From: Kiritimatiellia bacterium
GTDB taxonomy: Bacteria > Verrucomicrobiota > Kiritimatiellia > CAIQIC01 > Lenti-01
NCBI GenBank assembly: GCA_017527155.1
Contig: JAFXQI010000046.1
Location: forward strand, 1-46,792
Reading direction: 5' to 3'
DNA: 46,792 bases
The notes under the pieces are model-generated. The model did no database searches and was not told the DNA's origin. It saw only the letters and a program-made list of their open reading frames with translations. Numbering within the stretch: the stretch's first letter is position 1; the number at the start of each line of letters is the position of its first letter. Position numbers and translations under genes: made by a program. This document shows positions 17,124 to 24,347 of this stretch, in pieces.

Positions 17124-17948
17124 ATGGCCACCGCCAAGAAACCCGTCCAGAAGCCCGCCGCCAAGAAACCCGCCGCGAAGAAACCGGCCAAGAAGGCCGC
17201 CCCCGCCGAGATGCAGTACCACGTCCACCTCAAGCGCGGCGACATCGGCCGCTACGTCATCCTGCCCGGCGACCCCGGCCGCACGCCGCTGATCGCGTCC
17301 TTCTTCGACGACGCGAAGGAAGTCGCCTTCAACCGCGAGTACCGGACCTTCACCGGCACCGTGGACGGCATCAAGGTCTCCTGCTGCTCCACCGGCATCG
17401 GATGCCCCTCCACGGCCATCGCCGTCGAGGAACTCATCAAGTGCGGCGCCGACACCTTCATCCGCATCGGCACCTGCGGCGCCTTGCAGCCCGAAGTCAA
17501 GCTCGGCGACCTCTGCATCACGACCGGCGCCGTCCGCGAGGAAGGCACCACCCGCCAGTACGTGCCGATTTCCTACCCGGCCGTGGCCGACCTCGACGTC
17601 ACGCTCGCCCTGCGCCAGGCCGCCGCGAACCTCGGCTACCCCGCGCACACCGGCATCGGGCACTGCAAGGACGCGTTCTTCATCGAAGACAAGGACATCC
17701 CGATCCGCGAAGACATCGAAGCCAAGTGGAACGCCTGGTACAAGTCGAACGTCATCTCCACCTCGATGGAGTCGGCGGCGCTGTTCGTGGTGTCGAGCAT
17801 CCGCCGCGTCCGCGCCGGCGAAGTCCTGGCGACGATCGGCCTGACCTACGCCGACACCCCCATCGTGGCGAAGGTCGGCATCGAAGAAGGCATCAAGACC
17901 GCCATCGAAGCCATCCGCATCCTCGCCAAGCAGGACGCCGCCCGCTGA
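17124..17948 (+). CDS. Nucleoside phosphorylase, uridine phosphorylase/DeoD (hexameric) family, with Lys-rich head
   Basis: 274 residues. Residues 1-29 are a histone-like tail of KPAAKK repeats. The enzyme domain follows, with VILPGDPGR, NREYRTFTG, CCSTGIGCPSTAIAVEEL, FIRIGTCGALQP and the ribose-binding STSMESAALF, all typical of the PNP_UDP_1 family; uridine phosphorylase is the best guess. It covers a different substrate class from the preceding trimeric enzyme, so the pair can salvage purine and pyrimidine nucleosides. The AAGGAG ribosome site is 8 bp before the ATG. The lysine tail is unusual for this enzyme class. Confidence 0.9.
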   Translation: MATAKKPVQKPAAKKPAAKKPAKKAAPAEMQYHVHLKRGDIGRYVILPGDPGRTPLIASFFDDAKEVAFNREYRTFTGTVDGIKVSCCSTGIGCPSTAIAVEELIKCGADTFIRIGTCGALQPEVKLGDLCITTGAVREEGTTRQYVPISYPAVADLDVTLALRQAAANLGYPAHTGIGHCKDAFFIEDKDIPIREDIEAKWNAWYKSNVISTSMESAALFVVSSIRRVRAGEVLATIGLTYADTPIVAKVGIEEGIKTAIEAIRILAKQDAAR

Positions 17949-17977
17949 GCGGCCCCCCTCCCCTCCCTGCGAAGGCG

Positions 17978-18051
17978 TACCCCGGACAGGGATCGAACCT
18001 GCGACCTGCGGTTTAGGAAACCACCGCTCTGTCCAACTGAGCTACCGGGGC
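17978..18051 (-). tRNA. tRNA-Arg (anticodon CCU)
   Basis: 74 nt that fold fully: acceptor GCCCCGG with CCGGGGT, D arm GCTC/GAGC, anticodon stem GTGGT/ACCGC with loop TTCCTAA (anticodon CCT, reads AGG), T arm GCAGG TTCGATC CCTGT, discriminator A. CCA is not encoded. It lies between the convergent phosphorylase operon and the transglycosylase operon. Confidence 0.95.
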
Positions 18052-18063
18052 AACGCAGGGAGG

Positions 18064-18092
18064 ATTCGACCACAAAACGGACCGCTTTTCAA
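18064..18092 (-). promoter_or_regulatory. Promoter of tRNA-Arg
   Basis: TTGAAA (18087-18092), 17 bp, TCGAAT (18064-18069); the -10 box ends 12 bp before the mature tRNA 5' end. Confidence 0.6.
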
Positions 18093-18120
18093 GTCCGGCG
18101 TATCCGGCGCGGGCCTGAAG

Positions 18121-18166
18121 GGCGCTTCTCCGCATCCTGGGGGCTTGTACAAGGCGGAGATGCGCC
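18121..18166. terminator. Hairpin downstream of the transglycosylase operon
   Basis: 13-bp stem with one mismatch (GGCGCTTCTCCGC / GCGGAGATGCGCC) around a 20-base loop, 19 bp past the last stop codon. No T tract, so its terminator role is uncertain. Confidence 0.4.
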
Positions 18167-18185
18167 GGGCCTGAAGGAAGAGCGG

Positions 18186-19325
18186 TCACAAGGCGGCGAG
18201 CGAGGTGTGCTCGCGGAGTTGCAGGAGGGCGTCGATCTTGGGAACGTACAAGCGGGTTTCGGAGGGGAGGGAAGACTGCACGTCGGCGAAGGTCCTGGCG
18301 CCGGTCCTGGCGAGGGCCTTGGAGAGGCGGGCGGGGCCGCAGTTGTAGGCGGCCAGCGCGAGGGACCAGTCGCCGAAGTGGTCGTGGAGCCTGGAGAGAT
18401 AGCGGGCCGCCGCCGCCGCGCTCTTGGCGGGGTCGAGGCGTTCGTCGGCGGGCTCGAGGGAGAGGCCGTACTCCCTGGCGGTCGCCGGCATGAATTGGAA
18501 GAGGCCGCGCGCCCCGACGGGACTTTGCGCCGCGGGATTGAAGGAGGATTCCGCTTCCGCCTGCCAGACGAGGGCCTCGGGGACGCCTTGTGCACGGAAC
18601 GCGGCCTTCACCCCCGGAAGCAGCGCCGCCGCGCGGGAGGGGGCGGGACGTTTCTCCAGCCTGCGGATCCACGTCCGGGTACTCTCCGCGTAGCGTTCGC
18701 GGGCGAGTTCGGCGCGGGATTTCGCGGGAGGCGCGGTCGGCTTGGCTGCGGACTTTCCGCCGGTGGAAGGAGAAGGCTTCGGCTTGCCCGATACAACCGG
18801 TTTGGAGGGCGCGACGGGCCCGGGGATGGCGCGCACGGCTTCGGCGGCGACATCGAGGTAGTCCAGGCGGGCGGAGAGCCAGTCCGCGACGCCCTGGGTC
18901 TGGGGGAGAGCGGACAGGAACGCCAGCGCCTGCCGGGCGGCGGGCTGGAAATCGGCCAGCGCGGCCAGGTCGTCGCCGTCCAGCGCGCCGCGGAGCATCC
19001 CGAACCAGGACGCGAGTTCGCCCGGCGACGCGAAATCGAACTGCTTGCGGATGGCGTCCGGCGCATACCGGTCGAGGATGGTCTGGCCCGTGGAGGAGAT
19101 GAGCTCGTAGTCGGGTTCCCAATTCCCGAACTGCGCGCGCGCGGTGCCCGCAAACAGGAGGAGGAGGAATGCCAAGACCGCCGTTCCGGAGAGGGGTAGG
19201 GCGAGCACTCCGTGCGAGCCGCCCAGACGCTCGGCACGGCTCGCTCGGAGAGCTCGCCCTACCCGTCCGGGGGACCCAAACCGGCCGTACCTTTTTTGGA
19301 CCCGCTCCAGGATGGACTTTTTCAT
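18186..19325 (-). CDS. Lytic murein transglycosylase (SLT family)
   Basis: 379 residues. The C-terminal 150 residues are an SLT domain: catalytic Glu259 in AEAESSFNP, then GARGLFQFMPATAREYGL, and LALAAYNCGPARL. It cleaves peptidoglycan glycan strands to 1,6-anhydro ends outside the inner membrane. A signal-type segment (LSGTAVLAFLLLLFAGTARA) ends near residue 62. The 40 residues before it are coded by a REP palindrome (GRALRASRAERLG), so the N-terminus is oddly long. ATG 19325 overlaps the previous stop (ATGA); an internal GTG or TTG start just before the signal segment is also possible. Last gene of a six-gene operon. Confidence 0.9.
   Translation of the reverse strand: MKKSILERVQKRYGRFGSPGRVGRALRASRAERLGGSHGVLALPLSGTAVLAFLLLLFAGTARAQFGNWEPDYELISSTGQTILDRYAPDAIRKQFDFASPGELASWFGMLRGALDGDDLAALADFQPAARQALAFLSALPQTQGVADWLSARLDYLDVAAEAVRAIPGPVAPSKPVVSGKPKPSPSTGGKSAAKPTAPPAKSRAELARERYAESTRTWIRRLEKRPAPSRAAALLPGVKAAFRAQGVPEALVWQAEAESSFNPAAQSPVGARGLFQFMPATAREYGLSLEPADERLDPAKSAAAAARYLSRLHDHFGDWSLALAAYNCGPARLSKALARTGARTFADVQSSLPSETRLYVPKIDALLQLREHTSLAAL
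19195..19263. repeat. REP-like inverted repeat inside transglycosylase gene
   Basis: 69-bp near-perfect inverted repeat: GGTAGGGCGAGC ... GCTCGCCCTACC, with inner GCGAGCCG/CGGCTCGC arms. It keeps the frame open and codes for residues about 21-44. Confidence 0.85.
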
Positions 19326-20158
19326 GGCACGGAAAAGGATGCCGGGAAATCCGGCAAAAGGGAAGTCCCATCCACGGACAAGGCCAGCAGGCACAAAACC
19401 AGATCCGGAGCTTCTCCGGGAGCCGGCCGCATCCAGCGGCCTTCCAGACGGGACGGGATGCCCGGCAGCTCCGCCGCGCATTCCAGCGTGAACCCGCCGT
19501 CCTGCCGCGCCGTCACCGTGGCGTCATGGAAATCCGCCCAGCGTCCGGTCAGGGGCTGGAAGAGCTTGTAGAAGGCCTCCTTCGCGGAGAACCCGATGCC
19601 CGCGGAGAGGGTTTGCCACTCGCCCTCCGGCATGGCTTCCAGGGCACGCCGTTCCGCTTCGTTGAAGAGCCGCGACCACAGCCGCTCCCCTACCCTCCCT
19701 GCCCATTCCAGGTCGATTCCGATTCCCCGCACGGCGTCTGCCCGGCCCACCGCCGCCGCCGCCCAGCCATCCTGCCCCTTCCGTCCCGATGCGTGGCCCA
19801 GCGCCCCCGTCACGCCCTCCGGCCAGCGCGGGGCGCGTTCCGAACGCAACACAGGGGCGGCCGCCACCCCGAGCTTCTCCATCGCCTCGTGCGCCAGCCC
19901 CCGCGCCGCGGCAAACTCCCGCCGACGGCACTCCGCCGCTCCCTCCACGAGCGCCGCTTCTTCCGGGAACCATCCGCTCCGCACCTCCCCGATCCTCCGG
20001 CAGAACACCACCAGCGCCCTTCCGGAAACGCCATGGCCGCACGGGTGGGGCGAGCTCTCCGAGCGAGCCGCCCTGGTTCCATTCGGCTCGTACGGAGTGC
20101 CCGCCCCACCCGTGGAGTCATGCTCTCCGCTTTTTCCCAAGCATTCCATGCCGTTCAT
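19322..20158 (-). CDS. 4'-phosphopantetheinyl transferase, EntD/Sfp-like
   Basis: 278 residues. The Mg-binding GIGIDLEW and the FSAKEAFYKLFQPL segment (W/F-S-x-K-E-A) are the two signatures of the superfamily; the EntD-type LFNEAERRAL lies between them. The enzyme moves phosphopantetheine from CoA to Ser of acyl or peptidyl carrier proteins. No synthase or carrier protein is nearby, so its target may be fatty-acid ACP or a remote cluster. The start ATG 20158 overlaps the queH stop (ATGA) but the first about 40 residues are REP-coded (PYEPNGTRAARSESS), so the working domain starts later. The stop overlaps the transglycosylase start. Confidence 0.85.
   Translation of the reverse strand: MNGMECLGKSGEHDSTGGAGTPYEPNGTRAARSESSPHPCGHGVSGRALVVFCRRIGEVRSGWFPEEAALVEGAAECRRREFAAARGLAHEAMEKLGVAAAPVLRSERAPRWPEGVTGALGHASGRKGQDGWAAAAVGRADAVRGIGIDLEWAGRVGERLWSRLFNEAERRALEAMPEGEWQTLSAGIGFSAKEAFYKLFQPLTGRWADFHDATVTARQDGGFTLECAAELPGIPSRLEGRWMRPAPGEAPDLVLCLLALSVDGTSLLPDFPASFSVP
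20041..20113. repeat. REP-like inverted repeat inside phosphopantetheinyl transferase gene
   Basis: 73 bp, ACGGGTGGGGCGAGC ... GCCCGCCCCACCCGT, with inner GAGCGAGCCG/CGGCTCGTAC arms. Same family as 19195-19263, and again read in frame. Confidence 0.85.
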
Positions 20159-20742
20159 GCGGGACCGCCCTCCCCGCCCCCGCCCGGCGGCGGCCAGAGG
20201 TGGGTCGTGGTGGCGCGGTAGCGGTCGTATTCGCTGAAGACGCACCCGCAGTACGATTGCTTGTAGAGCCACTTGAGGAGCGCCGGGTCCGCGGTCTCGC
20301 CGCGCCAATCGCGGTAGAGGAACGCCACGCCGAACTCTTCCGCCGCCGCCTCGCCCGCCGCGCGCAGCAGCTCGTGGTGCTGCTGGAGGCTCGTCAGGAG
20401 GGTCGTCGTGAACGCGTCGTATCCGCCCTCCTTCGCCGCGCGCGCCGCCCGCCGCATCCGCATGGCGTAGCAGATGCCGCACCGAGCGGGCACCGTCTCG
20501 CGCCCGTGGATGGCGCGGCAGAACTCCACCAGACCGTATTCGTCCTCCGTCTCCAGCGGCAAGCGCGCCCGTTCGCACAGCATCTTGAGCGCCTTGAGCC
20601 GCCGCCGGTACTCGATGAGCGGATGGATGTTCGGATTGTACCAGAACACCGTCGCCCCGCCGTCCCCCACCCCTTCCTTTGCCAGCCCCGGCAGGGCCTT
20701 GCCGAGACACCAGGCGCAGCAGGCGTGGACGAGCAGTTTCAC
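20155..20742 (-). CDS. queH: Epoxyqueuosine reductase QueH (DUF208)
   Basis: 195 residues. The paired cysteines VHACCAWC near the N-terminus, RCGICYAMRM in the middle and QSYCGCVFSEYDR near the C-terminus are diagnostic of QueH, which makes the last step of queuosine synthesis in tRNA using an Fe-S cluster. The YNPNIHP segment also fits. GTG 20742 overlaps the preceding stop (GTGA). The last 15 residues are Gly/Pro-rich and run into the next gene start. No other queuosine genes are in the window. Confidence 0.92.
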   Translation of the reverse strand: MKLLVHACCAWCLGKALPGLAKEGVGDGGATVFWYNPNIHPLIEYRRRLKALKMLCERARLPLETEDEYGLVEFCRAIHGRETVPARCGICYAMRMRRAARAAKEGGYDAFTTTLLTSLQQHHELLRAAGEAAAEEFGVAFLYRDWRGETADPALLKWLYKQSYCGCVFSEYDRYRATTTHLWPPPGGGGEGGPA

Positions 20743-21332
20743 GGCGCGGACGCGGGAATCTTGCGGTAGACGCGGACGTCCTCCGGCCCGAGGCACACGA
20801 GCAGGTAGGTTCCCTCGTCCGCCGTGTCCTCGAACAGCCGCAAAAAGAACGCCTCCTCGCCCGGCCACGGATACACGTACACCGCCGCGCGCCCCTCCGC
20901 CGTCACCACGTCGATGTCCGGGTCCGCCGACTCCGGGTCGTACGTCCCCCGCACGAACCGCGCCAGCGTGTCGAACCGCGCCGCCAGCTCGCGCGACTCC
21001 AGGACCAGCCGCGGGTCCAGTTCGACGCCCGTCGCCTCCAGCCCCAGCAGCTGGGCCAGGATCGCGACCATCCCCTGCCCGCTGCCCCACTCCAGGAACT
21101 TCGCCCCGCGCGCGATCCGCTTCGTCCTCAGCAGCCACAGCAGCACCTGGAACGCATAGCGGTAGTCGCCCGGCGCGAAGCGTCCCCCGCCCATGTCCGG
21201 CGGGTATCCCTCCGCGCGCCGCTCCGCGTCCTGGATGTAGCAGTCCACGTAGCGCGGCACGTCCGCCTCCCCCGCCTCGAAGGGCACCTCCACCCGCTCC
21301 AGCCCGGGATAAACGCCGTATTCGCGAAGCAT
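20739..21332 (-). CDS. Class I SAM-dependent methyltransferase-like protein
   Basis: 197 residues. AKFLEWGSGQGMVAILAQLLG matches motif I of the Rossmann methyltransferase fold (E-x-G-x-G-x-G) and GVELDPRLV the acidic post-I strand. No known substrate motif is seen. The last third (YVYPWPGEEAFFLRLFEDT, TYLLVCLGPEDVRVY) could be the C-terminal sheet. ATG 21332 lies 19 bp after the DJ-1 gene stop with only a weak GAGGGA upstream. The stop overlaps the queH start. Target unknown. Confidence 0.75.
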   Translation of the reverse strand: MLREYGVYPGLERVEVPFEAGEADVPRYVDCYIQDAERRAEGYPPDMGGGRFAPGDYRYAFQVLLWLLRTKRIARGAKFLEWGSGQGMVAILAQLLGLEATGVELDPRLVLESRELAARFDTLARFVRGTYDPESADPDIDVVTAEGRAAVYVYPWPGEEAFFLRLFEDTADEGTYLLVCLGPEDVRVYRKIPASAP

Positions 21333-21351
21333 GGCCGGAAAATCCCGTCCC

Positions 21352-21921
21352 TCACGCCTCTTCCGGCGGCCACTCCAGCAGCATCCCCGCCGCCGTGCGC
21401 TGCGCCGCATCCAGCCCCTCCAGCAGCTCCGCCAGCGTCAGCGCGAACGCCACCGCCGTGCCCGGTCCCTGGCTCGTCACGAGCTTCCCGTCCACGACCA
21501 CCGGCTCGTCCTGCCACGCGCCGGAGCGGATCGCGCTCCGGTTCAGCCCCGGATAGCACGTGTACCGCTTGCCCTCCAGCACCCCCGCCCTGTCCAGCAC
21601 CTGCGGTCCCGCGCAGATGGCGGCCACCCACTTGCCGGCCGCCGCGGCCCGCCGCAACGCTTCCAGCACGCCGGCGTCCGCGCCGATGGCCTCCACGCCG
21701 CCCATGCCGCCGGGCACGACCAGTGCGTCGAACCCGTCCGCCGCCGCCGCATCCCACGCCGCATCCGGAACCAGCCCCACGCCGCGCGACGCCTTCACCG
21801 GACGCGCCCCGGCCACCCCCGCGAGGACCACTTCCGCGCCCGCCCGCCGCAGAACGTCCACGACCGCCACGGTTTCCAGCTCTTCCGAGCCGTCCGCCAC
21901 CAGCACGCACACCCTGGCCAT
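21352..21921 (-). CDS. DJ-1/PfpI family protein
   Basis: 189 residues, the usual length. MARVCVLVADGSEELETV carries the conserved Glu, DALVVPGGMGG the oxyanion loop, and AAICAGPQVL the nucleophile elbow with reactive Cys (A-x-I-C-A-G). Then KRYTCYPG and VTSQGPGTAVAFALTLAELL. Members of the DJ-1/ThiJ/YajL branch act as glyoxalase or stress-linked chaperone/deglycase; the exact activity is debated. Start ATG 21921, 8 bp after the pseudopilin stop. Confidence 0.92.
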   Translation of the reverse strand: MARVCVLVADGSEELETVAVVDVLRRAGAEVVLAGVAGARPVKASRGVGLVPDAAWDAAAADGFDALVVPGGMGGVEAIGADAGVLEALRRAAAAGKWVAAICAGPQVLDRAGVLEGKRYTCYPGLNRSAIRSGAWQDEPVVVDGKLVTSQGPGTAVAFALTLAELLEGLDAAQRTAAGMLLEWPPEEA

Positions 21922-21929
21922 GGCGCCGC

Positions 21930-22319
21930 TCACTCCCCGCCGGGGGTGTTGCCGATCCACTGCGCGGCGTTCGTTTCCGAGCCACCGTAGGAGTAGAGGT
22001 AGAACGTCTGCTTCGACGTGTTGCTGTATACGTACGTCATGCCCCACGGATCGACCATGTTCGTCAGCGCGTGCCCCGCCTCGGCCAGCGCGTTGCTCAG
22101 CGCCGCCGGCGAACTCGGAACCCGCCCGTACTCCGCGAGGTAGTCCGTCACGAAACTCGACAGCTGCTCGACCTCCGACGCCGCCCGCTTGCGCGCCGCC
22201 GTCTTCTGCGCGTTCCCGGCCAGCCCCAGCACCAGCGCCGACAGCAACGCCATGATCGCGATGACCGTCATCAATTCCACCAACGTGAACCCGGACTTCC
22301 TGTTACCATTCGTCTGCAT
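21930..22319 (-). CDS. Type II secretion/type IV pilin-like prepilin (GspG type)
   Basis: 129 residues. A class III signal with short basic leader and cleavage site KSG|FTLVELMTVIAIMALL, Glu at position +5 as required. The C-terminal part (DYLAEYGRVPSS, VDPWGMTYVYSN, FYLYSYGG) matches GspG-like major pseudopilins, where PWG is typical. It would be cleaved by a prepilin peptidase and built into a fibre; no secretion genes lie next to it, as is common for the many lone GspG-like proteins of the PVC group. AAGGAGG lies 4 bp before the ATG. First gene of the six-gene operon. Confidence 0.9.
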   Translation of the reverse strand: MQTNGNRKSGFTLVELMTVIAIMALLSALVLGLAGNAQKTAARKRAASEVEQLSSFVTDYLAEYGRVPSSPAALSNALAEAGHALTNMVDPWGMTYVYSNTSKQTFYLYSYGGSETNAAQWIGNTPGGE

Positions 22320-22345
22320 GAAACCTCCTTGCGGTTGACCGTCCC

Positions 22346-22374
22346 CTTGTACCCCATCCCGCCCGCCGAATCAA
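22346..22374 (-). promoter_or_regulatory. Promoter of pseudopilin operon
   Basis: TTGATT (22369-22374), 17 bp, TACAAG (22346-22351); the leader is about 20 nt with AAGGAGG. Confidence 0.5.
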
Positions 22375-22466
22375 CCCCCCACCCCTGCCGGAGCGCGTCC
22401 CCGTCGCTCGTACCCTCCCCCTACCCCACCCACCCTTCCCACCCACCCTCCGCCCCCATCCCACCC

Positions 22467-22529
22467 ACTCGCGATATCAAGGAAAACACAAGCATTTCCT
22501 CCCCGTTTCCACCAACCTTCCGCCCATGA
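22467..22529 (+). repeat. 63-bp element (ACTCGCGATATCAAGGA ... CCATGA), copy 1
   Basis: The first 21 bp are the same as in the copies at 46418 and (one change) 46657. The middle has diverged, but the distance to the closing CCATGA is exactly kept. It lies in the 245-bp gap between rsmD and the pseudopilin operon. Confidence 0.7.
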
Positions 22530-22564
22530 AAAATCCCCCCTCTCTTCCCCCGCCCCCTGTCCCC

Positions 22565-23116
22565 TCACCCCCTCCGCCAAATCCACACCCGCGTCTTCCC
22601 GTACCTCCGATCGCGCACCAGCGTCCACCCCTCCGCCTCCGGCGGCTCCTCCCGCCCCTCCGTCTCGTACACGAAGATGCCGCCCTCCCGCACCCACCCG
22701 TTCGCCGCGAGCAGCCCCGCGATCCGCCCCGCGTATCCCCCCTCCGTCCCCTCCCGGTATGGCGGGTCCGCCATCACCAGATCGAACGCCCCCACCGCCC
22801 GTCCCTCCAGCCACCGAATCGCGTCGGCCGCCCGCACCCGGAACTCCCCCGGCGCTCCCAAATCGGCCAGATTCCGCTTCAGCACCCGCAGCACCGCCGG
22901 CGCGTTCTCCACCCACTCCACGTACGCCGCCCCCCGGCTCCACGCCTCCAGCCCCATCGCCCCGCTCCCCGCGAACAGATCCAGCACCCGCGTCCCCGGC
23001 ACGTACGCCGCCAGCGCCGAGAACACCGCCGCGCGCACCTTCTCCTGCGTCGGTCTCGCCCCCTCCGCCGGCGCCCGCAGGAGCCGCCCGCCCAGTTCGC
23101 CGCCGACGATTCTCAC
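22565..23116 (-). CDS. rsmD: 16S rRNA (guanine966-N2)-methyltransferase RsmD
   Basis: 183 residues. VRIVGGELGGRLL and RPTQEKVRAAVFSAL are the standard RsmD N-terminus; VLDLFAGSGAMGLEAWSRGA is the SAM site; VMADPPYREG is the N-6/N2 methylase DPPY motif. It methylates G966 of 16S rRNA. GTG 23116 overlaps the preceding hydrolase stop by four bases (GTGA). Confidence 0.95.
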   Translation of the reverse strand: MRIVGGELGGRLLRAPAEGARPTQEKVRAAVFSALAAYVPGTRVLDLFAGSGAMGLEAWSRGAAYVEWVENAPAVLRVLKRNLADLGAPGEFRVRAADAIRWLEGRAVGAFDLVMADPPYREGTEGGYAGRIAGLLAANGWVREGGIFVYETEGREEPPEAEGWTLVRDRRYGKTRVWIWRRG

Positions 23117-24081
23117 GACTCCGCCCTCCGTCCCGCCCCCCGCAGCGCCGCCGCCAGCCACCGGCACGTCTCCCGCGCCAGCGCGTCCTCGCATCCGCGG
23201 AATCCGTGTCCCGTCGCCGGCACCAGCCACGACGCGAACCGCGCCGACCGCGTACGCCGCGCCAAGATCGACAGCATCTCCCCCGGCGGCACCGGCGCGA
23301 ACTCCTCCTCCGCCCCGAACACCGCCAGCACCGGACACGCCACCCGCCGGAAGACCGTCAGCGGCCCGTCGTACCGGAACAATCCCGCCTCCGTCTGCCG
23401 CGGGTCCGCCACGCTCAAAAACCGCTTCGCCCCGAACCGCTCGTACAGCCCCGGCACCGGCGCCTCCGGCTTCCCCGCCGCCACCTGCCGCCGCGCCCAA
23501 TCCACGCGCGCCCCGAAGCGCCTCCCCAGCTGCCGCCGCACGATCGCGTGGTCGTCGGCGGGGGCCAGCAGCGCCACCGCCGTCCGCCCCGCCGGACGCC
23601 GCCGCTCCAGCCACCACACGCTCTTCTGGCACCCGGTACTGTGCCCCACCCACACCACCGTCCGGTGCCCCCGCCGCCGCCCGTACGCCGCCGCCGCATC
23701 CAGGTCCCGGAGCGTCTCCCGGAAATCCTCGTTCTCCGTCCCCGACTCCGCCCCCGCGTTGTTGAACGACAGCACCGAGAACCCGAATGCCGGCCCCGCC
23801 TCCAGGAACGCCTTCTTCAGCCGCGACCGGTAGAAATTGCTCCCCATCCCGTGCACGAAGCACAGCACCGGCGTTCCCTTCCCCCCGTCCCGCCAGAACC
23901 CGTCCAGCCGCCGCACGTGCCCCTTCCGGTCCGGCGCCGTCGCGAACGACACCAGCTCTCCCGCGCATTCCCATGCCGCGTCCTCCGCCGCCCCTTCCCG
24001 CTCCATGCCCTCCGGCCACTCCAGCGCCGCCGGCACTGCATGGGCCCGCGATTCATCCACGATATCCTTCGTCTTCTTCAT
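23113..24081 (-). CDS. Alpha/beta-fold hydrolase
   Basis: 322 residues. The fold shows in LCFVHGMGSNFYRSRL (oxyanion loop), VVWVGHSTGCQKSVWWL (nucleophile elbow G-H-S-T-G, Ser), CPVLAVFGAEEEF (acid strand) and PATGHGF (His). The layout recalls DUF1749-type serine hydrolases. No signal peptide, so cytoplasmic; substrate unknown. ATG 24081 follows a -10 box by 6 bp and has no independent ribosome site, so a leaderless message is likely. Co-transcribed with rsmD. Confidence 0.88.
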   Translation of the reverse strand: MKKTKDIVDESRAHAVPAALEWPEGMEREGAAEDAAWECAGELVSFATAPDRKGHVRRLDGFWRDGGKGTPVLCFVHGMGSNFYRSRLKKAFLEAGPAFGFSVLSFNNAGAESGTENEDFRETLRDLDAAAAYGRRRGHRTVVWVGHSTGCQKSVWWLERRRPAGRTAVALLAPADDHAIVRRQLGRRFGARVDWARRQVAAGKPEAPVPGLYERFGAKRFLSVADPRQTEAGLFRYDGPLTVFRRVACPVLAVFGAEEEFAPVPPGEMLSILARRTRSARFASWLVPATGHGFRGCEDALARETCRWLAAALRGAGRRAES

Positions 24082-24087
24082 GCCCCC

Positions 24088-24116
24088 ATGCTATCCCCCT
24101 CCTCCTCCTCCCGCAA
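24088..24116 (-). promoter_or_regulatory. Promoter of hydrolase-rsmD operon, leaderless
   Basis: TTGCGG (24111-24116), 17-bp purine-rich spacer, TAGCAT (24088-24093), then 6 bp to the ATG. Confidence 0.5.
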
Positions 24117-24242
24117 CCGTTTTCCGGTTGTCCTCCCTATCCCGCGCGGGGGCATCGGGTTGATGGCGGAACGGGTGGCACATCAAGGTCGTGCGGTGGG
24201 CTCATCGAACGAGCCGTTCCCGGCCACCCGCGGGGCCGCGCG

Positions 24243-24327
24243 GCGGACGCGCGCAAGCGCGTCCCTCCCCCCTGGAGAGCGCAATGGGAAGGTCGCGCTT
24301 CCGCGCGACCTTGTGGGCGGGAAACGG
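24243..24327. repeat. Two-hairpin GC repeat, copy 1
   Basis: GGACGCGCGCAAGCGCGTCC followed by GGTCGCGCTTCCGCGCGACC and GTGGGCGGGAA. The same arrangement is at 46518-46600. It fills part of the gap between the TPR gene and the hydrolase gene. Confidence 0.8.
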
Positions 24328-24347
24328 CCGGGAGGCGGCAGACCGCG

